Shown here: one piece after another, positions 53,349 through 63,029 of the stretch
How the letters are laid out: each line of letters begins with the position of its first letter
Position numbering within the stretch: position 1 is the stretch's first letter
DNA from: CBDCWO01 sp965223405
GTDB lineage: Bacteria; Bacteroidota; Bacteroidia; Chitinophagales; Saprospiraceae
Assembly: GCA_965223405.1 (NCBI GenBank)
Contig: CBDCWO010000006.1
Location: 930,001 to 994,000 of the forward strand
DNA length: 64,000 nt
Direction: 5' to 3'
Position numbers and translations under genes: made by a program
The notes under the pieces: generated by a model
What the model saw: only the letters and a program-made list of their open reading frames with translations
Told to the model about the DNA's origin: nothing
Database searches by the model: none

Positions 53349-54590
53349 ATGATTAAAATTTCACATCCCAGTCAAATCCTTACCGGTGAAATCACTCTGG
53401 ACGGCTCAAAAAGCATCAGCAATCGAATTTTAATAATTCAAAAACTTGGCGGAAAAATCTATAATAATCCCGGTATTTCCAGCTCGGTAGATACCCAAAC
53501 GCTATTCAGATTATTGCAGAGTGAGGATGATATATTGGATGCAGGGGCAGCGGGAACCACTTTACGATTTTTAACGAGTTACCTGGCTTTAACCACGCGC
53601 AAAACAGTAATCCTGACTGGAACCAAACGAATGCAGCAAAGGCCCATTGGTCCGTTGGTGGATGCACTTAATTTTCTGGGTGCTAATATCGAATATGTCA
53701 ATATTCACGGATTCCCTCCGTTGCGCATTCTGCCAACCAATAAATGGAATCATCATACCGTTTCGATACCAGCGAATATGAGCAGTCAGTTTCTTTCTTC
53801 CATCTTGCTAATTGCGCCCTATTTACCCGAAGGTATTATATTGAAAACTGAGCAAGACTTAGTCTCCAGACCTTACCTGGAAATGACGCTGGAACTAATG
53901 AAGGAATATGGAGTATCTTACACTTGGAAAAATGATACCATTCGAATCGCTCCCGGAAAATATGAACAGAAACCCTGGCAAATTGAAGCGGACTGGTCCG
54001 CTGCATCATATTATTATAGTATGGTAGCTTTAGCCAAAGAGGCAAAAATCAAACTTTTCGGATTGCATGCTGAAAGCACCCAAGGGGACCGCATATTACC
54101 TGATTTGATGCAAACTCTGGGTGTTTGTACTAAATTTATCGATAAGGGTATAGTGTTAACCAAAAATAAAAGTGGCCCAAAATCAGGTTTTTCATGGAAT
54201 TTCATACGATGTCCTGATCTTGCTCAGTCTATTGTGGTCTGTTGCAGTGGATTAAACATACCCGGAGAATTTAAAGGATTGCAGACACTTTATATTAAGG
54301 AGACAGATCGGGTTGCTGCACTTCAAAATGAATTGGCAAAAATCAATGTACACTTCACTGAAGCTAATCAGAATAGCGAGGAGGAAGCAATGGTAGTCCT
54401 TGGTAAAATGGCATTTAATAACCGTATTCCAGAATTTTCAACCTATGAAGACCATCGGATGGCCATGGCCTTCACACCGCTTTCCTTACTGAATCCCATA
54501 GTCATACACGAACCGGAAGTGGTCAAAAAGTCGTACCCGGCATTTTGGGAGGATTGCAGTCAAATTGGATTTGTCATTGAGCAAGCCTAA
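53349..54590 (+). CDS. aroA: 3-phosphoshikimate 1-carboxyvinyltransferase (EPSP synthase)
   Basis: About 413 residues from the ATG at 53349 (MIKISHPSQILTGEITL), which is the family-like start; an in-frame ATG at 53271 inside phoH would add 26 unlike residues. Motifs: DGSKSISNRILI, GAAGTTLRFLTSY, MQQRPIGPLVDAL, and the KETDRVAALQNEL region with the catalytic Asp/Glu. YEDHRMAMAF is the conserved C-terminal site. It converts shikimate 3-phosphate and PEP to EPSP, downstream of the aroF and aroB enzymes. Confidence 0.95.
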   Translation: MIKISHPSQILTGEITLDGSKSISNRILIIQKLGGKIYNNPGISSSVDTQTLFRLLQSEDDILDAGAAGTTLRFLTSYLALTTRKTVILTGTKRMQQRPIGPLVDALNFLGANIEYVNIHGFPPLRILPTNKWNHHTVSIPANMSSQFLSSILLIAPYLPEGIILKTEQDLVSRPYLEMTLELMKEYGVSYTWKNDTIRIAPGKYEQKPWQIEADWSAASYYYSMVALAKEAKIKLFGLHAESTQGDRILPDLMQTLGVCTKFIDKGIVLTKNKSGPKSGFSWNFIRCPDLAQSIVVCCSGLNIPGEFKGLQTLYIKETDRVAALQNELAKINVHFTEANQNSEEEAMVVLGKMAFNNRIPEFSTYEDHRMAMAFTPLSLLNPIVIHEPEVVKKSYPAFWEDCSQIGFVIEQA

Positions 54591-54644
54591 TGAATGGCCA
54601 GGCCCTAATCGGATTTTATTGAAAGTTTGAATGCTGGAGTTCCT

Positions 54645-54688
54645 AAAAATAAAGATACCCTGGTAAAAACCAGAGCATCTTTATTATC
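54645..54688. terminator. Bidirectional terminator between aroA and the HYR-like gene
   Basis: AATAAAGATACCCTGG, loop TAAAAA, CCAGAGCATCTTTATT: 16-bp stem with two mismatches, A- and T-rich on both sides, between convergent genes. Confidence 0.7.
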
Positions 54689-54730
54689 CCAATGGATTAT
54701 AACCTGAACTCAATCATTAAATTATGTGTG

Positions 54731-57700
54731 TCAATCAATTTTAATAAATCGCTGATACCATATTTTAGAACCATCACTGATAATCAATGTATAGGGTCCG
54801 GATTTAAAATTGTCCAAAGCAATTAATTCTTGAATAGAATTTATTTGTTGGTATTCCCGCTTAAGATATTGTTTACCCTGATCATCAAATATCCGGAGTT
54901 CAAAGTCCCTCAAGGATTTTAATCCCGATAAGTCTACATTGATGGTACCGGCTGTAGGATTTGGAAACAATCTTAAATTTCCATTTTCAGACAGCATGTC
55001 CCGAATGTCCGGATCTTTTTGATTGGGATTATTTAAACGAATGATATGGTCGGTATCTCTACTGATATTTGGGTTGAGCTCTTGCGACCTTTTCAGCACG
55101 GATTCTGCACAATGGATATCTATTCGCTGGAACTGAGATTCCGGTTCTTTGCCGCAGCATTCCTTAACCCAAAGTCTAAATAAAACACAGATCTCATTCT
55201 GACATCCTCCATCAATCGTTAAGACCAAATTCATTTTACAGGGTCCACAGTTTTCATTGTCGAAAATTGGAGGATCTGGTGCTTCACAATCAAATACAAC
55301 GGTATCAGTAGGAAATTCATATTCCGGTATGTCCGGATCTACATGAATCCAGGAAACATCCCCTTCGCACACGGTACTTTGACCACATGCGTCGGTAGCC
55401 TTAATTATTACGTGGCGGATTTCACGGCAGTCTTCACTCTGAATTACACTGATATCAATATCCACACTAAAGTCTCCGCAATTATCCGAAATGGTGTTAA
55501 CAATCGAGTCGATAAATACCTTTAGATTTTCTTCGCCTCGCGATGTACAACCAAAATCCGGATTTGACTCAAGAAACGAACAATAATCTCCATTAAACAC
55601 AGGGGGGCCATCATCGATCGTCCAGGCAAATATTTCCAGACAACTGCTGCGATTGCCGCACGAATCAATAAATATATAAAGATGTCCTACCTGATATTCA
55701 CAGCCATTTGGAATATAATCCACAATGGCAAGTAATGTGTCTGCTATTCCACAATCATCCTCCACTTTTACACGAGTGACATCAAACCCTGGTATTTCAT
55801 CAGGATTGCAACCTAAATGGATTGAATCAGGACATTCTAGAATCACCGGACCGCTCGTATCCGTAACAAATTTAATTTCCCGCTCACAGTATGTTTGATT
55901 TCCACAAGAGTCTTCAGCCGTCAATGATTGGGTGATGTATGTAGTACATCCCTCTAACCTAATGCTAGAAGCTGCATTTACAATGATTACTTCACCTCCA
56001 CAATTATCAGACATCGGAATATCTCCAATCGCAGGAATTGAATCGGGATTACAGCCCAAATCCAAATCAACACAATGGACGTCTGGTGCTATCGTATCAA
56101 TTCGATAGGTTATTTCCCGATAACAATGCGTCGAATTACCACAACTATCGACCAGGTCAAAAGCTTGGCTGATCAGATAATCACACCCCTCGAACGATAT
56201 GGCTGAAATCGGATTTTGGATCTCTACTCCGCCACAGTCATCGGACCACTCGATATCATCTAAAGAAATCTGGGGTATGTATTCCGGATTACAGCCCAAA
56301 TCTAAGTCTTCACAAATCACCTTGGGAGCTGTAGTATCCACTCGATAGGTTATTTCACGGTAACAATGGGTAATGTTACCACATTTATCTACCAAGTCAA
56401 AGGCCTGGCTAATCAGGTAATCACATCCTTCAAACGATATGGCCGAAATCGCATTTTGGATCTCTACAGTGCCACAGTCATCGGACCACTCGATATCATC
56501 TAAAGAAATCTGGGGTATGTATTCTGGATTACAGCCCAAATCTAAGTCTTCACAAATCACCTTGGGAGCTGTAGTATCCACTCGATAGGTTATTTCACGG
56601 TAACAATGGGTAATGTTACCACATTTATCTACCAAGTCAAAGGCCTGGCTAATCAGGTACTCACACCCCTCGAATGATATGGCTGAAATCGGATTTTGGA
56701 TCTCTACTCCGCCACAATTATCTGACCATTCGAGGTCTTCCAGTGAAATCTGGGGTATGTGTTCCGGATTACAGCCCAAATCTATATTTTCACATTTCAC
56801 CCGAGGTGGTATGGTATCCATACTAAAAATAAATATTTCTTCACACCTGGACATGTTGCCGCAAATATCAGTCGCCTTGTAGATGTAAATCAGTTGGTAT
56901 TCACAGGGATCACCTTTCAGCAGCCGCTCTTCAAATTCCACCTCTACGTCTCCACAAAAATCGCTAACCTCAATCCGGTCCGGATCTGGAAGGGGGACCT
57001 CTGCCAGGCTCGTTATACAACCCAGATCCTCAGGCTCTGGGCAGATCATCGCAGGAGAACTTTCATCAATGGTCCAGGTGAAGGTTTCAAAACAAACCGT
57101 TTCATTACCACAGAAATCTATGAATATGTATACCCAGGTCAGATGATAGGTACAGTTAATTACCACAATATCTACTGGCGGTATCTTCACCTCAGCGATA
57201 CCACAATTATCCTCATATTTAATCCGACTGGTATCCGGTTCCGGAGGACTAAAGTCTTCATCGACACAACCAAAATCAAATTCTTCCGGACATTCAACTT
57301 GAGGTGGTACAGTATCCATACTAAATATAAATACTTCTTCACACCTGGACATATTGCCGCAAATATCAGTCGCCTTGTAGATATAAATCATTTTGTACTC
57401 ACAGGGATCTCCTTCCAGGAATCGCTCTTCAAATTCCACCTCCACATCTCCACAAAAATCAGTAGCCTGAGTCCGGTTCGGGTCTGGAAGCGGGACTTCC
57501 GCCAGGCTGGTTATGCAACCCAGATCCTCAGGCTCTGGGCAGATCATCTCAGGAGGGCTTTCATCAATGGTCCAGGTGAAGGTTTCAAAACAAACTGTTT
57601 CATTACCACAGAAATCTATGAATATGTATACCCAGGTCAGATGATAGGTACAGTTAATTACCACGATATCTACCGGCGGTATCTTCACCTCGACAATACC

Positions 57701-59662
57701 ACAATTATCCTTATATTTTATACGACTGGTATCCGGCTCCGGAGGACTAAAGTCTTCATCGACACAACCAAAATCAAATTCTTCCGGACATTCAACTTGA
57801 GGTGGTACAGTATCCATACTAAATATAAATATTTCTTCACACCTGGACATATTGCCGCAAATATCAGTCGCCTTGTAGATGTAGATCATTTTGTACTCAC
57901 AGGGATCTCCTTCCAGGAATCGCTCTTCAAATTCCACCTCCACATCTCCACAAAAATCAGTAGTCTGAATCCGGTTCGGGTCTGGAAGCGGGACTTCCGT
58001 CAGGCTGGTTATGCAACCCAGATCCTCGGGCTCCGGACAGACCATTTTGGGTTCTTCATTATCGATACAAAAAGTATAGATCACCCGGCAGTGGGCCCGA
58101 TTACCACAGGAATCAATTACCCGGTACCTCCTAACAAAACGTCCACAGCATTCCTCAAACTGCAGTGATTCATTGACTAAAATGACATCCACCGGACTAC
58201 AATTATCTTCAATAATCAATGGAGCAGGAAATGCCGGTGGAATCTCTGATGTATCTGCGATACAACCTAGATCTCTACGGATAGATCCGTCCTGACAATT
58301 GAGTATTATGGGTGGATCTTCATCCACAGTCCAAACAAAGGTTTCATAGCAAGTAATGGCGTTGTCGCATAGGTCCTTAAATATATAGGTGTAAGTCAAA
58401 GAATAAGTGCATCCTTCCACCACAATATCTCCGGGAAAATATTCAGATAAAACTCTACCGCAATTATCTTCTGGTCGAAGCCGTTTGGGATTTGGTTCAG
58501 GAATCCGACGAGGATTACATCCCAGATCTACTTCTCGATTGCAATCTTCCACAACTGGAGGTTCGCTATCTTCAATCCATTGATAAATCAGTCTACATAC
58601 CGTGCGATTGTTACAGGCATCCAAAACGGCAAACCGGTAAATTCTTCTTTTTCTACAATCGTTTCCCCGATCGATTGAATTAAGTAATATAATTTCAACG
58701 GGGCCCTCACAATTATCTTTGGCTTCGATCAAAGTAGGATCAAATTCAGGGATCTCCTCCGGATTACAACCTAAATCTATGGTGTCATTGCAGTTGAGCA
58801 CCTCAGGTGCAAGGGTATCAGATACCCATATAAATGTTTCAGTACATTTCAATTCATTTTCGCACCGATCACGGAATATATAAGTATAAATTTGAGAGTA
58901 ATTGCATCCATCTACGAGTAAAACGGTAGATAGTAATTCATACGTAACCGGACCACAGTCATCCGATGGTTTTAATCTTTTGGGATTGGGTTCAGGGATC
59001 TTTTTAGGATTGCAACCAAGATCCACCAATCGCTCACAGTCTTCCACCTGTGGTGGCTCATTATCCACGTACCATACAAAACGGACTCTACAGATGGTTC
59101 GGTTTCCACATTTGTCCACTGCGGCATATCTTATAGTTTTTACATGTTTACAACCGTTTACATTTTCGTTTTCCGATAAGATTTGGATCTTAACTTCGCC
59201 ACAATTATCTGTAGCTCCTACCAATTCCGGTGTAATGTCCGGAAATTTATCTGCATTGCAACCCAATTCCAATACCAGTTGACAATGTTCAACAACTGGC
59301 GGTTCTTCATCCACGCAAAATGTTAAAAAAGAAACACAGCGTGCATAATTTCCGCATTCATCCAGTGCTTCAAAAATCCTTGCATATCGGATTGTACATC
59401 CTTCCTGCTCATAAAATTCATCTCCGATGTGCTTAAGATGTTGAATTGGGCAGGTAGATACTACTTCCACCTGACTAAAATCAGGTGGTGGAAAAGATTC
59501 CGGGTCCGCATTACACGGCAACTCAATAGTCTCGGGACAGGAAATTGAAATACTTTCTACATTTGGATTTGGCTCCACATGGTTAGTGGACAGCGGTGTA
59601 TTTGTTGAACTGACAAATGCAAATACCAAATACACCCAAAAAGAAGTAGTGAGAGTGCTCAT
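54731..59662 (-). CDS. Giant cysteine-rich HYR-like repeat protein with T9SS sorting domain
   Basis: 1643 residues. A signal peptide (about 1-20) is followed by about 17 tandem repeats of 80-92 residues and a type A T9SS sorting domain (LRLFPNPTAGTINVDL, ending YQRFIKID). Each repeat follows a scheme: DLGC near the start, DNCG, a GC or NC, then DxCGNxxxC and DxxPPxxxC at the end, so about six Cys each (roughly 100 in all). The DCGN...C and DxxPPxxxCP pattern resembles HYR (hyalin) domains. Repeats 7-11 (residues 543-957) and 12-14 (958-1197) are near-identical within each set. It is expected to be a surface or secreted, disulfide-stabilised rod. Function unknown. Confidence 0.85.
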   Translation of the reverse strand: MSTLTTSFWVYLVFAFVSSTNTPLSTNHVEPNPNVESISISCPETIELPCNADPESFPPPDFSQVEVVSTCPIQHLKHIGDEFYEQEGCTIRYARIFEALDECGNYARCVSFLTFCVDEEPPVVEHCQLVLELGCNADKFPDITPELVGATDNCGEVKIQILSENENVNGCKHVKTIRYAAVDKCGNRTICRVRFVWYVDNEPPQVEDCERLVDLGCNPKKIPEPNPKRLKPSDDCGPVTYELLSTVLLVDGCNYSQIYTYIFRDRCENELKCTETFIWVSDTLAPEVLNCNDTIDLGCNPEEIPEFDPTLIEAKDNCEGPVEIILLNSIDRGNDCRKRRIYRFAVLDACNNRTVCRLIYQWIEDSEPPVVEDCNREVDLGCNPRRIPEPNPKRLRPEDNCGRVLSEYFPGDIVVEGCTYSLTYTYIFKDLCDNAITCYETFVWTVDEDPPIILNCQDGSIRRDLGCIADTSEIPPAFPAPLIIEDNCSPVDVILVNESLQFEECCGRFVRRYRVIDSCGNRAHCRVIYTFCIDNEEPKMVCPEPEDLGCITSLTEVPLPDPNRIQTTDFCGDVEVEFEERFLEGDPCEYKMIYIYKATDICGNMSRCEEIFIFSMDTVPPQVECPEEFDFGCVDEDFSPPEPDTSRIKYKDNCGIVEVKIPPVDIVVINCTYHLTWVYIFIDFCGNETVCFETFTWTIDESPPEMICPEPEDLGCITSLAEVPLPDPNRTQATDFCGDVEVEFEERFLEGDPCEYKMIYIYKATDICGNMSRCEEVFIFSMDTVPPQVECPEEFDFGCVDEDFSPPEPDTSRIKYEDNCGIAEVKIPPVDIVVINCTYHLTWVYIFIDFCGNETVCFETFTWTIDESSPAMICPEPEDLGCITSLAEVPLPDPDRIEVSDFCGDVEVEFEERLLKGDPCEYQLIYIYKATDICGNMSRCEEIFIFSMDTIPPRVKCENIDLGCNPEHIPQISLEDLEWSDNCGGVEIQNPISAISFEGCEYLISQAFDLVDKCGNITHCYREITYRVDTTAPKVICEDLDLGCNPEYIPQISLDDIEWSDDCGTVEIQNAISAISFEGCDYLISQAFDLVDKCGNITHCYREITYRVDTTAPKVICEDLDLGCNPEYIPQISLDDIEWSDDCGGVEIQNPISAISFEGCDYLISQAFDLVDSCGNSTHCYREITYRIDTIAPDVHCVDLDLGCNPDSIPAIGDIPMSDNCGGEVIIVNAASSIRLEGCTTYITQSLTAEDSCGNQTYCEREIKFVTDTSGPVILECPDSIHLGCNPDEIPGFDVTRVKVEDDCGIADTLLAIVDYIPNGCEYQVGHLYIFIDSCGNRSSCLEIFAWTIDDGPPVFNGDYCSFLESNPDFGCTSRGEENLKVFIDSIVNTISDNCGDFSVDIDISVIQSEDCREIRHVIIKATDACGQSTVCEGDVSWIHVDPDIPEYEFPTDTVVFDCEAPDPPIFDNENCGPCKMNLVLTIDGGCQNEICVLFRLWVKECCGKEPESQFQRIDIHCAESVLKRSQELNPNISRDTDHIIRLNNPNQKDPDIRDMLSENGNLRLFPNPTAGTINVDLSGLKSLRDFELRIFDDQGKQYLKREYQQINSIQELIALDNFKSGPYTLIISDGSKIWYQRFIKID
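56072..58036 (-). repeat. Two sets of near-identical tandem DNA repeats inside the HYR-like gene
   Basis: A 498-bp dimer unit occurs at 57539-58036 and 57041-57538, followed by a half unit at 56792-57040. Then three 240-bp units follow at 56552-56791, 56312-56551 and 56072-56311. The sequence between copies differs at few positions, much less than among other repeats of the gene, so these are recent duplications that could change in number by recombination. Confidence 0.85.
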
Positions 59663-59972
59663 AAAAGTTGATTTTTTGTGATAAATAGTAAAGGACGACG
59701 CCCTTCAACGAGGAATGACCATGGGATTAAAATTCCTATAGCTTTATTTGGGTGAAAGCTGTGGGGAGGAGAAACAAAGTATTACTTCCAGATGTATAAA
59801 GATAACCATAATAAAGCATAAAGTAAATAGGAGATTCAAAAAGGGCTCATTTTATTTTTATATTATACTGGGCTTTGTTTGATTGATTAAATTTTACTAA
59901 TCAAGTGCAATAACCAAACGTTTATGCAATAATTTTTACATTCTTGGAATTATATACCAAATAACTTAGGTC
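59663..59972. other. Divergent intergenic region between HYR-like and Kelch-like genes
   Basis: 310 bases, AT-rich, containing the starts of both divergent genes. No ORF, tRNA, strong hairpin or consensus promoter is seen. CAAAGTATT near 59774 is similar to, but does not match, an inverted -7 box. Confidence 0.4.
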
Positions 59973-60923
59973 ATGTACAAATTAAGCTTTTCATTAGTTA
60001 TCCTAATCTTCATCACGGTATTGGGATGTAAAAATGAAGATGAAGTAACCCCTAACCAAGAGTTTACCGATTTTAATCGTATCTCTTCCGGTGAATTTCC
60101 AGCCCGGATCAGCCATACCCTAACCTCATTTAAAGACAAACTTTGGGTAATAGGGGCAAGAGTAGATGGTGCACCGGCCAGTAATGATGTTTGGTACAGT
60201 GAGGATGGTCAAAGTTGGAAAGAAGCCACCTCAAATGCTGAATTTCCAGGTCGTTATTCCCATGCTGCAGTCTCATTTGACGACAAGATCTGGGTAATCG
60301 GTGGTACAAGTGGAAGTGATTTTAAAAATGATGTGTGGTATTCTTCTGATGGTGTCTCGTGGAAAGAGGCAACTTCCAATGCGGAATTCTCCAAGAGATC
60401 CAGACATACGGCAGTGGTATTTCAAAATAAGATTTGGGTGATTGCCGGTTATAATGGAAGTAATCTGCAAGATGTGTGGCACAGTAATAACGGTAGCAAT
60501 TGGACAATGGCGGTCGATAAGGCTAGCTTTGGTGATCGGGATGCACATGAATCTGAAGTTTACAACAATAAAATCTGGGTGATTGGAGGATGGTCGGGCC
60601 AGGGCAGGAGTAATGATGTTTGGTATAGTGAGAATGGAGTCGATTGGATAGAAGCAACCGGACAAGCTGAATTCTCCAAAAGGTGGAACCACTCTACTGC
60701 CGTATTCGATGATAAAATATGGGTAATTGCCGGTGGTGATGGATCAAAGTCATTAAATGATTTATGGTATAGTACGGATGGTGCTACCTGGACACAATTT
60801 TTGGCCAATGCCGCATTCTCTGCAAGACATTCACACACCTCAATCGCCTTTGAAAAAAAATTATGGGTAATTGGGGGTTGGGATAATCAAGCTCAGAACG
60901 ATGTTTGGGCTTCAAATAACTGA
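59973..60923 (+). CDS. Kelch-like beta-propeller lipoprotein
   Basis: 316 residues with a lipoprotein signal (lipobox VLGC, Cys19). Six repeats of about 49 residues follow, each with DKIWVIGG and NDVWYSxDGxxWxEAT, and RHSHT-like linkers. This is the Kelch/galactose-oxidase-like pattern of a six-bladed propeller. No catalytic motif is visible, so it probably binds a ligand or polymer outside the inner membrane. It is flanked by the HYR-like gene and the SusC/D pair but has its own orientation. Confidence 0.85.
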   Translation: MYKLSFSLVILIFITVLGCKNEDEVTPNQEFTDFNRISSGEFPARISHTLTSFKDKLWVIGARVDGAPASNDVWYSEDGQSWKEATSNAEFPGRYSHAAVSFDDKIWVIGGTSGSDFKNDVWYSSDGVSWKEATSNAEFSKRSRHTAVVFQNKIWVIAGYNGSNLQDVWHSNNGSNWTMAVDKASFGDRDAHESEVYNNKIWVIGGWSGQGRSNDVWYSENGVDWIEATGQAEFSKRWNHSTAVFDDKIWVIAGGDGSKSLNDLWYSTDGATWTQFLANAAFSARHSHTSIAFEKKLWVIGGWDNQAQNDVWASNN

Positions 60924-61150
60924 TTATCCAGCGTTTCGAAATTATTTAATTCCATCCCTTAAAATGTATGAAAACGGATGCCCACACCATTTATTCCCTG
61001 AAAAACCAATCAATAGATTAAGAGGTAGATTACCCACAATAGCAAGAGTACAATCAAAGTTAGCAATACCCATTGCTTCCATAGTACATTACTCTTTTCA
61101 AAAAACCGCATCTCTGGTGATTCTTGGTTGAAAAATTTAAGGTGGATCGA
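60924..61150. other. Intergenic stretch after the Kelch-like gene
   Basis: Nothing recognisable. An 86-codon plus-strand frame overlapping the Kelch gene end has no family match and no ribosome binding site. Confidence 0.4.
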
Positions 61151-61190
61151 AAATAAGAAGTGAGCATGTTGCAGCTCACTTCTTATTTTT
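61151..61190. terminator. Strong bidirectional terminator after susD
   Basis: AAATAAGAAGTGAGC (61151-61165) and GCTCACTTCTTATTT (61174-61188) form a perfect 15-bp stem with an 8-nt loop, T-rich on the plus side and A/T-rich on the other. It ends the SusC/D operon and the Kelch gene. Confidence 0.88.
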
Positions 61191-61223
61191 ATCTTATTAA
61201 CCTATTCGGAAATCAATTTCTGG

Positions 61224-63011
61224 TTAATATCCGGGATTTTCAACCAAATTGGGGTTGTCTGTAAGACGATCTATCCCCAGTGCATAATAATAATTGCGTT
61301 CCGGATGACTTCTTAATCGACCTCTATCACCATCCGCGGTGGCAATGGTGTACATACCGGTATCATAGTCATATCTGAAATGCATTCTGGTTTTTTGAAC
61401 GTTATCTAATTCCTGGACTGCAATTCTCCATCTTCGCAAGTCCCAAAACACATGCTGTTCAAAAGCGAGTTCCACCCTTCGCTCCTGCCTGATACGGTCT
61501 TCGGTAATTTCATTTGCCAGGATTTCTGGCATACCTGCCCGCTCTCTGATTTCATCATTGAGGTAATGCGCCATATCTCCATTAGGATCTCCGAGATAAA
61601 AAGCCGCTTCGATATAATTCAACATCACTTCTGCCAATCTAAACAAGTAGATGTCGGTGTTGGAAAGGCTACTTCCTGTTGCGGGTAAACTTTCATCCAG
61701 TCGCTTTCTGATTTGCAAACTGGTAACGGCTGCATTAATATTTCGTTTTGGCCCAGCACCTGGCCAGTCTCCCGAACCTGGAATAATAAACGAGGCACTA
61801 GTGGATCTTTTTCTCTGCCCGTCAGCTGGATCGGTATAATCCGTACTGCGATGGTAATAAGCCCTTTTGCCTCTCCACATCATGCCAGGATAGGAAATGG
61901 ATGCACGCATGCGAGGATCTCTTTGACCAAAGAACCAATCCGGATCTATAGCCGTTTTATCATCGAACATGGCCCGATCTACTCTTCCTGAAGAACCATC
62001 CATAAAATCAAATAATTCAAGAACTTCCAAATAAACCGGAAAGTTAGAATTCCAACTGAATCCATATCCATCCGGATGTGCGAGCAAATCCCAAGAATGC
62101 CCTTTCCCAGCCGCTGCGTCATATTTTTCAGCAAAAATGACCTCGGGGTTGTTATTATCATCGGTAAACAGGTCAGTAAAATTCTGGACTTTATCGCTCT
62201 TCTTTCGATACAAGGTATAAGGACCCTCATTCAAAATTTTGGCCGATGCAGCTAAAGAACTCTGATAGTAAGCTTCAGCTTCTGAAGCTGGAAACCCCAG
62301 CAGACCATTCAATTGTTGTGTACCAAATTTCGCAATACTGGCCGCATACAACATTGCTCTACTTTTAAAAGCCAGAGCTGCCCAGGAGGTTACCCTTCCA
62401 TCATCTTCAGCAACTGATGGTAAGATTTGAGCAATAGCATCCATTTCGCTACCTATGAAATCATAAATCTCTTTTTCTGAATTCCTTGTAACAAATAATT
62501 CAGATTCAGGAGCATCGATGGATTGTGCTTGGGTAATCAAAGGAACTCCTCCATATCTTTTCACCATTTCAAAATAGGCATGAGCACGAATGAATCGGGC
62601 TTCCGATACCCGGGTGTTGATAAATTCCTGACTTAAGGATTCTGACTGGGATAACTTTTCAATAAATACATTACATTCCCTGATATGAGCATAGGGCCAA
62701 TAATTCAAGGCTTTCGCACCTTGCTCATCAAAAATAGGTCCTATTACTTGCCCAAAAGGAGCTTGCCAAGGAGCAAAGTTTCGTGATTCCCCTCCGAAGG
62801 CATTAATTAAGTTCATATTGTAACTGCTTTGTCCGGTAATATATACGAACAACGCATCGGTATAAAGGTCGGCTAAAAATGCATTGGAAAGATTTTCATC
62901 CTCAAAAACCAGATCTTCCGCAATAATATCACTTCTGGTTAGTTCGAATGGATCTTCACACCCTAACAGTAAAACCAACGACATTATGGTTAAATATATA
63001 TATGATTTCAT
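61224..63011 (-). CDS. SusD/RagB family nutrient-binding lipoprotein
   Basis: 595-residue outer-membrane lipoprotein (lipobox LLLGC, Cys18). TPR-like helices with EARFIRAHAYFEMVKRYGGVPL and the C-terminal RLAEVMLNYIEAA and RQERRVELAFEQHVFWDLRRW segments are the SusD hallmarks. It forms the lid over the SusC channel that follows upstream on this strand, 18 bases away. The substrate is not evident; no glycoside hydrolase gene is in the window. Confidence 0.94.
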   Translation of the reverse strand: MKSYIYLTIMSLVLLLGCEDPFELTRSDIIAEDLVFEDENLSNAFLADLYTDALFVYITGQSSYNMNLINAFGGESRNFAPWQAPFGQVIGPIFDEQGAKALNYWPYAHIRECNVFIEKLSQSESLSQEFINTRVSEARFIRAHAYFEMVKRYGGVPLITQAQSIDAPESELFVTRNSEKEIYDFIGSEMDAIAQILPSVAEDDGRVTSWAALAFKSRAMLYAASIAKFGTQQLNGLLGFPASEAEAYYQSSLAASAKILNEGPYTLYRKKSDKVQNFTDLFTDDNNNPEVIFAEKYDAAAGKGHSWDLLAHPDGYGFSWNSNFPVYLEVLELFDFMDGSSGRVDRAMFDDKTAIDPDWFFGQRDPRMRASISYPGMMWRGKRAYYHRSTDYTDPADGQRKRSTSASFIIPGSGDWPGAGPKRNINAAVTSLQIRKRLDESLPATGSSLSNTDIYLFRLAEVMLNYIEAAFYLGDPNGDMAHYLNDEIRERAGMPEILANEITEDRIRQERRVELAFEQHVFWDLRRWRIAVQELDNVQKTRMHFRYDYDTGMYTIATADGDRGRLRSHPERNYYYALGIDRLTDNPNLVENPGY

Positions 63012-63029
63012 TTTATTATATTTTTTTAG

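Noticed and set aside
56072..58036. CRISPR-like array
   Set aside because: Repeats are long, adjacent, in frame and coding; there are no short spacers or cas genes.
56759..58168. Long open frame (469 codons) on the plus strand opposite the HYR-like gene
   Set aside because: It is a shadow of the amplified repeats: it repeats in the same units, has no family features, and the minus-strand frame has a signal peptide and sorting domain.
60871..61131. 86-codon plus-strand frame after the Kelch-like gene
   Set aside because: Out of frame with the Kelch gene, overlaps it, and shows no recognisable family or ribosome binding site.
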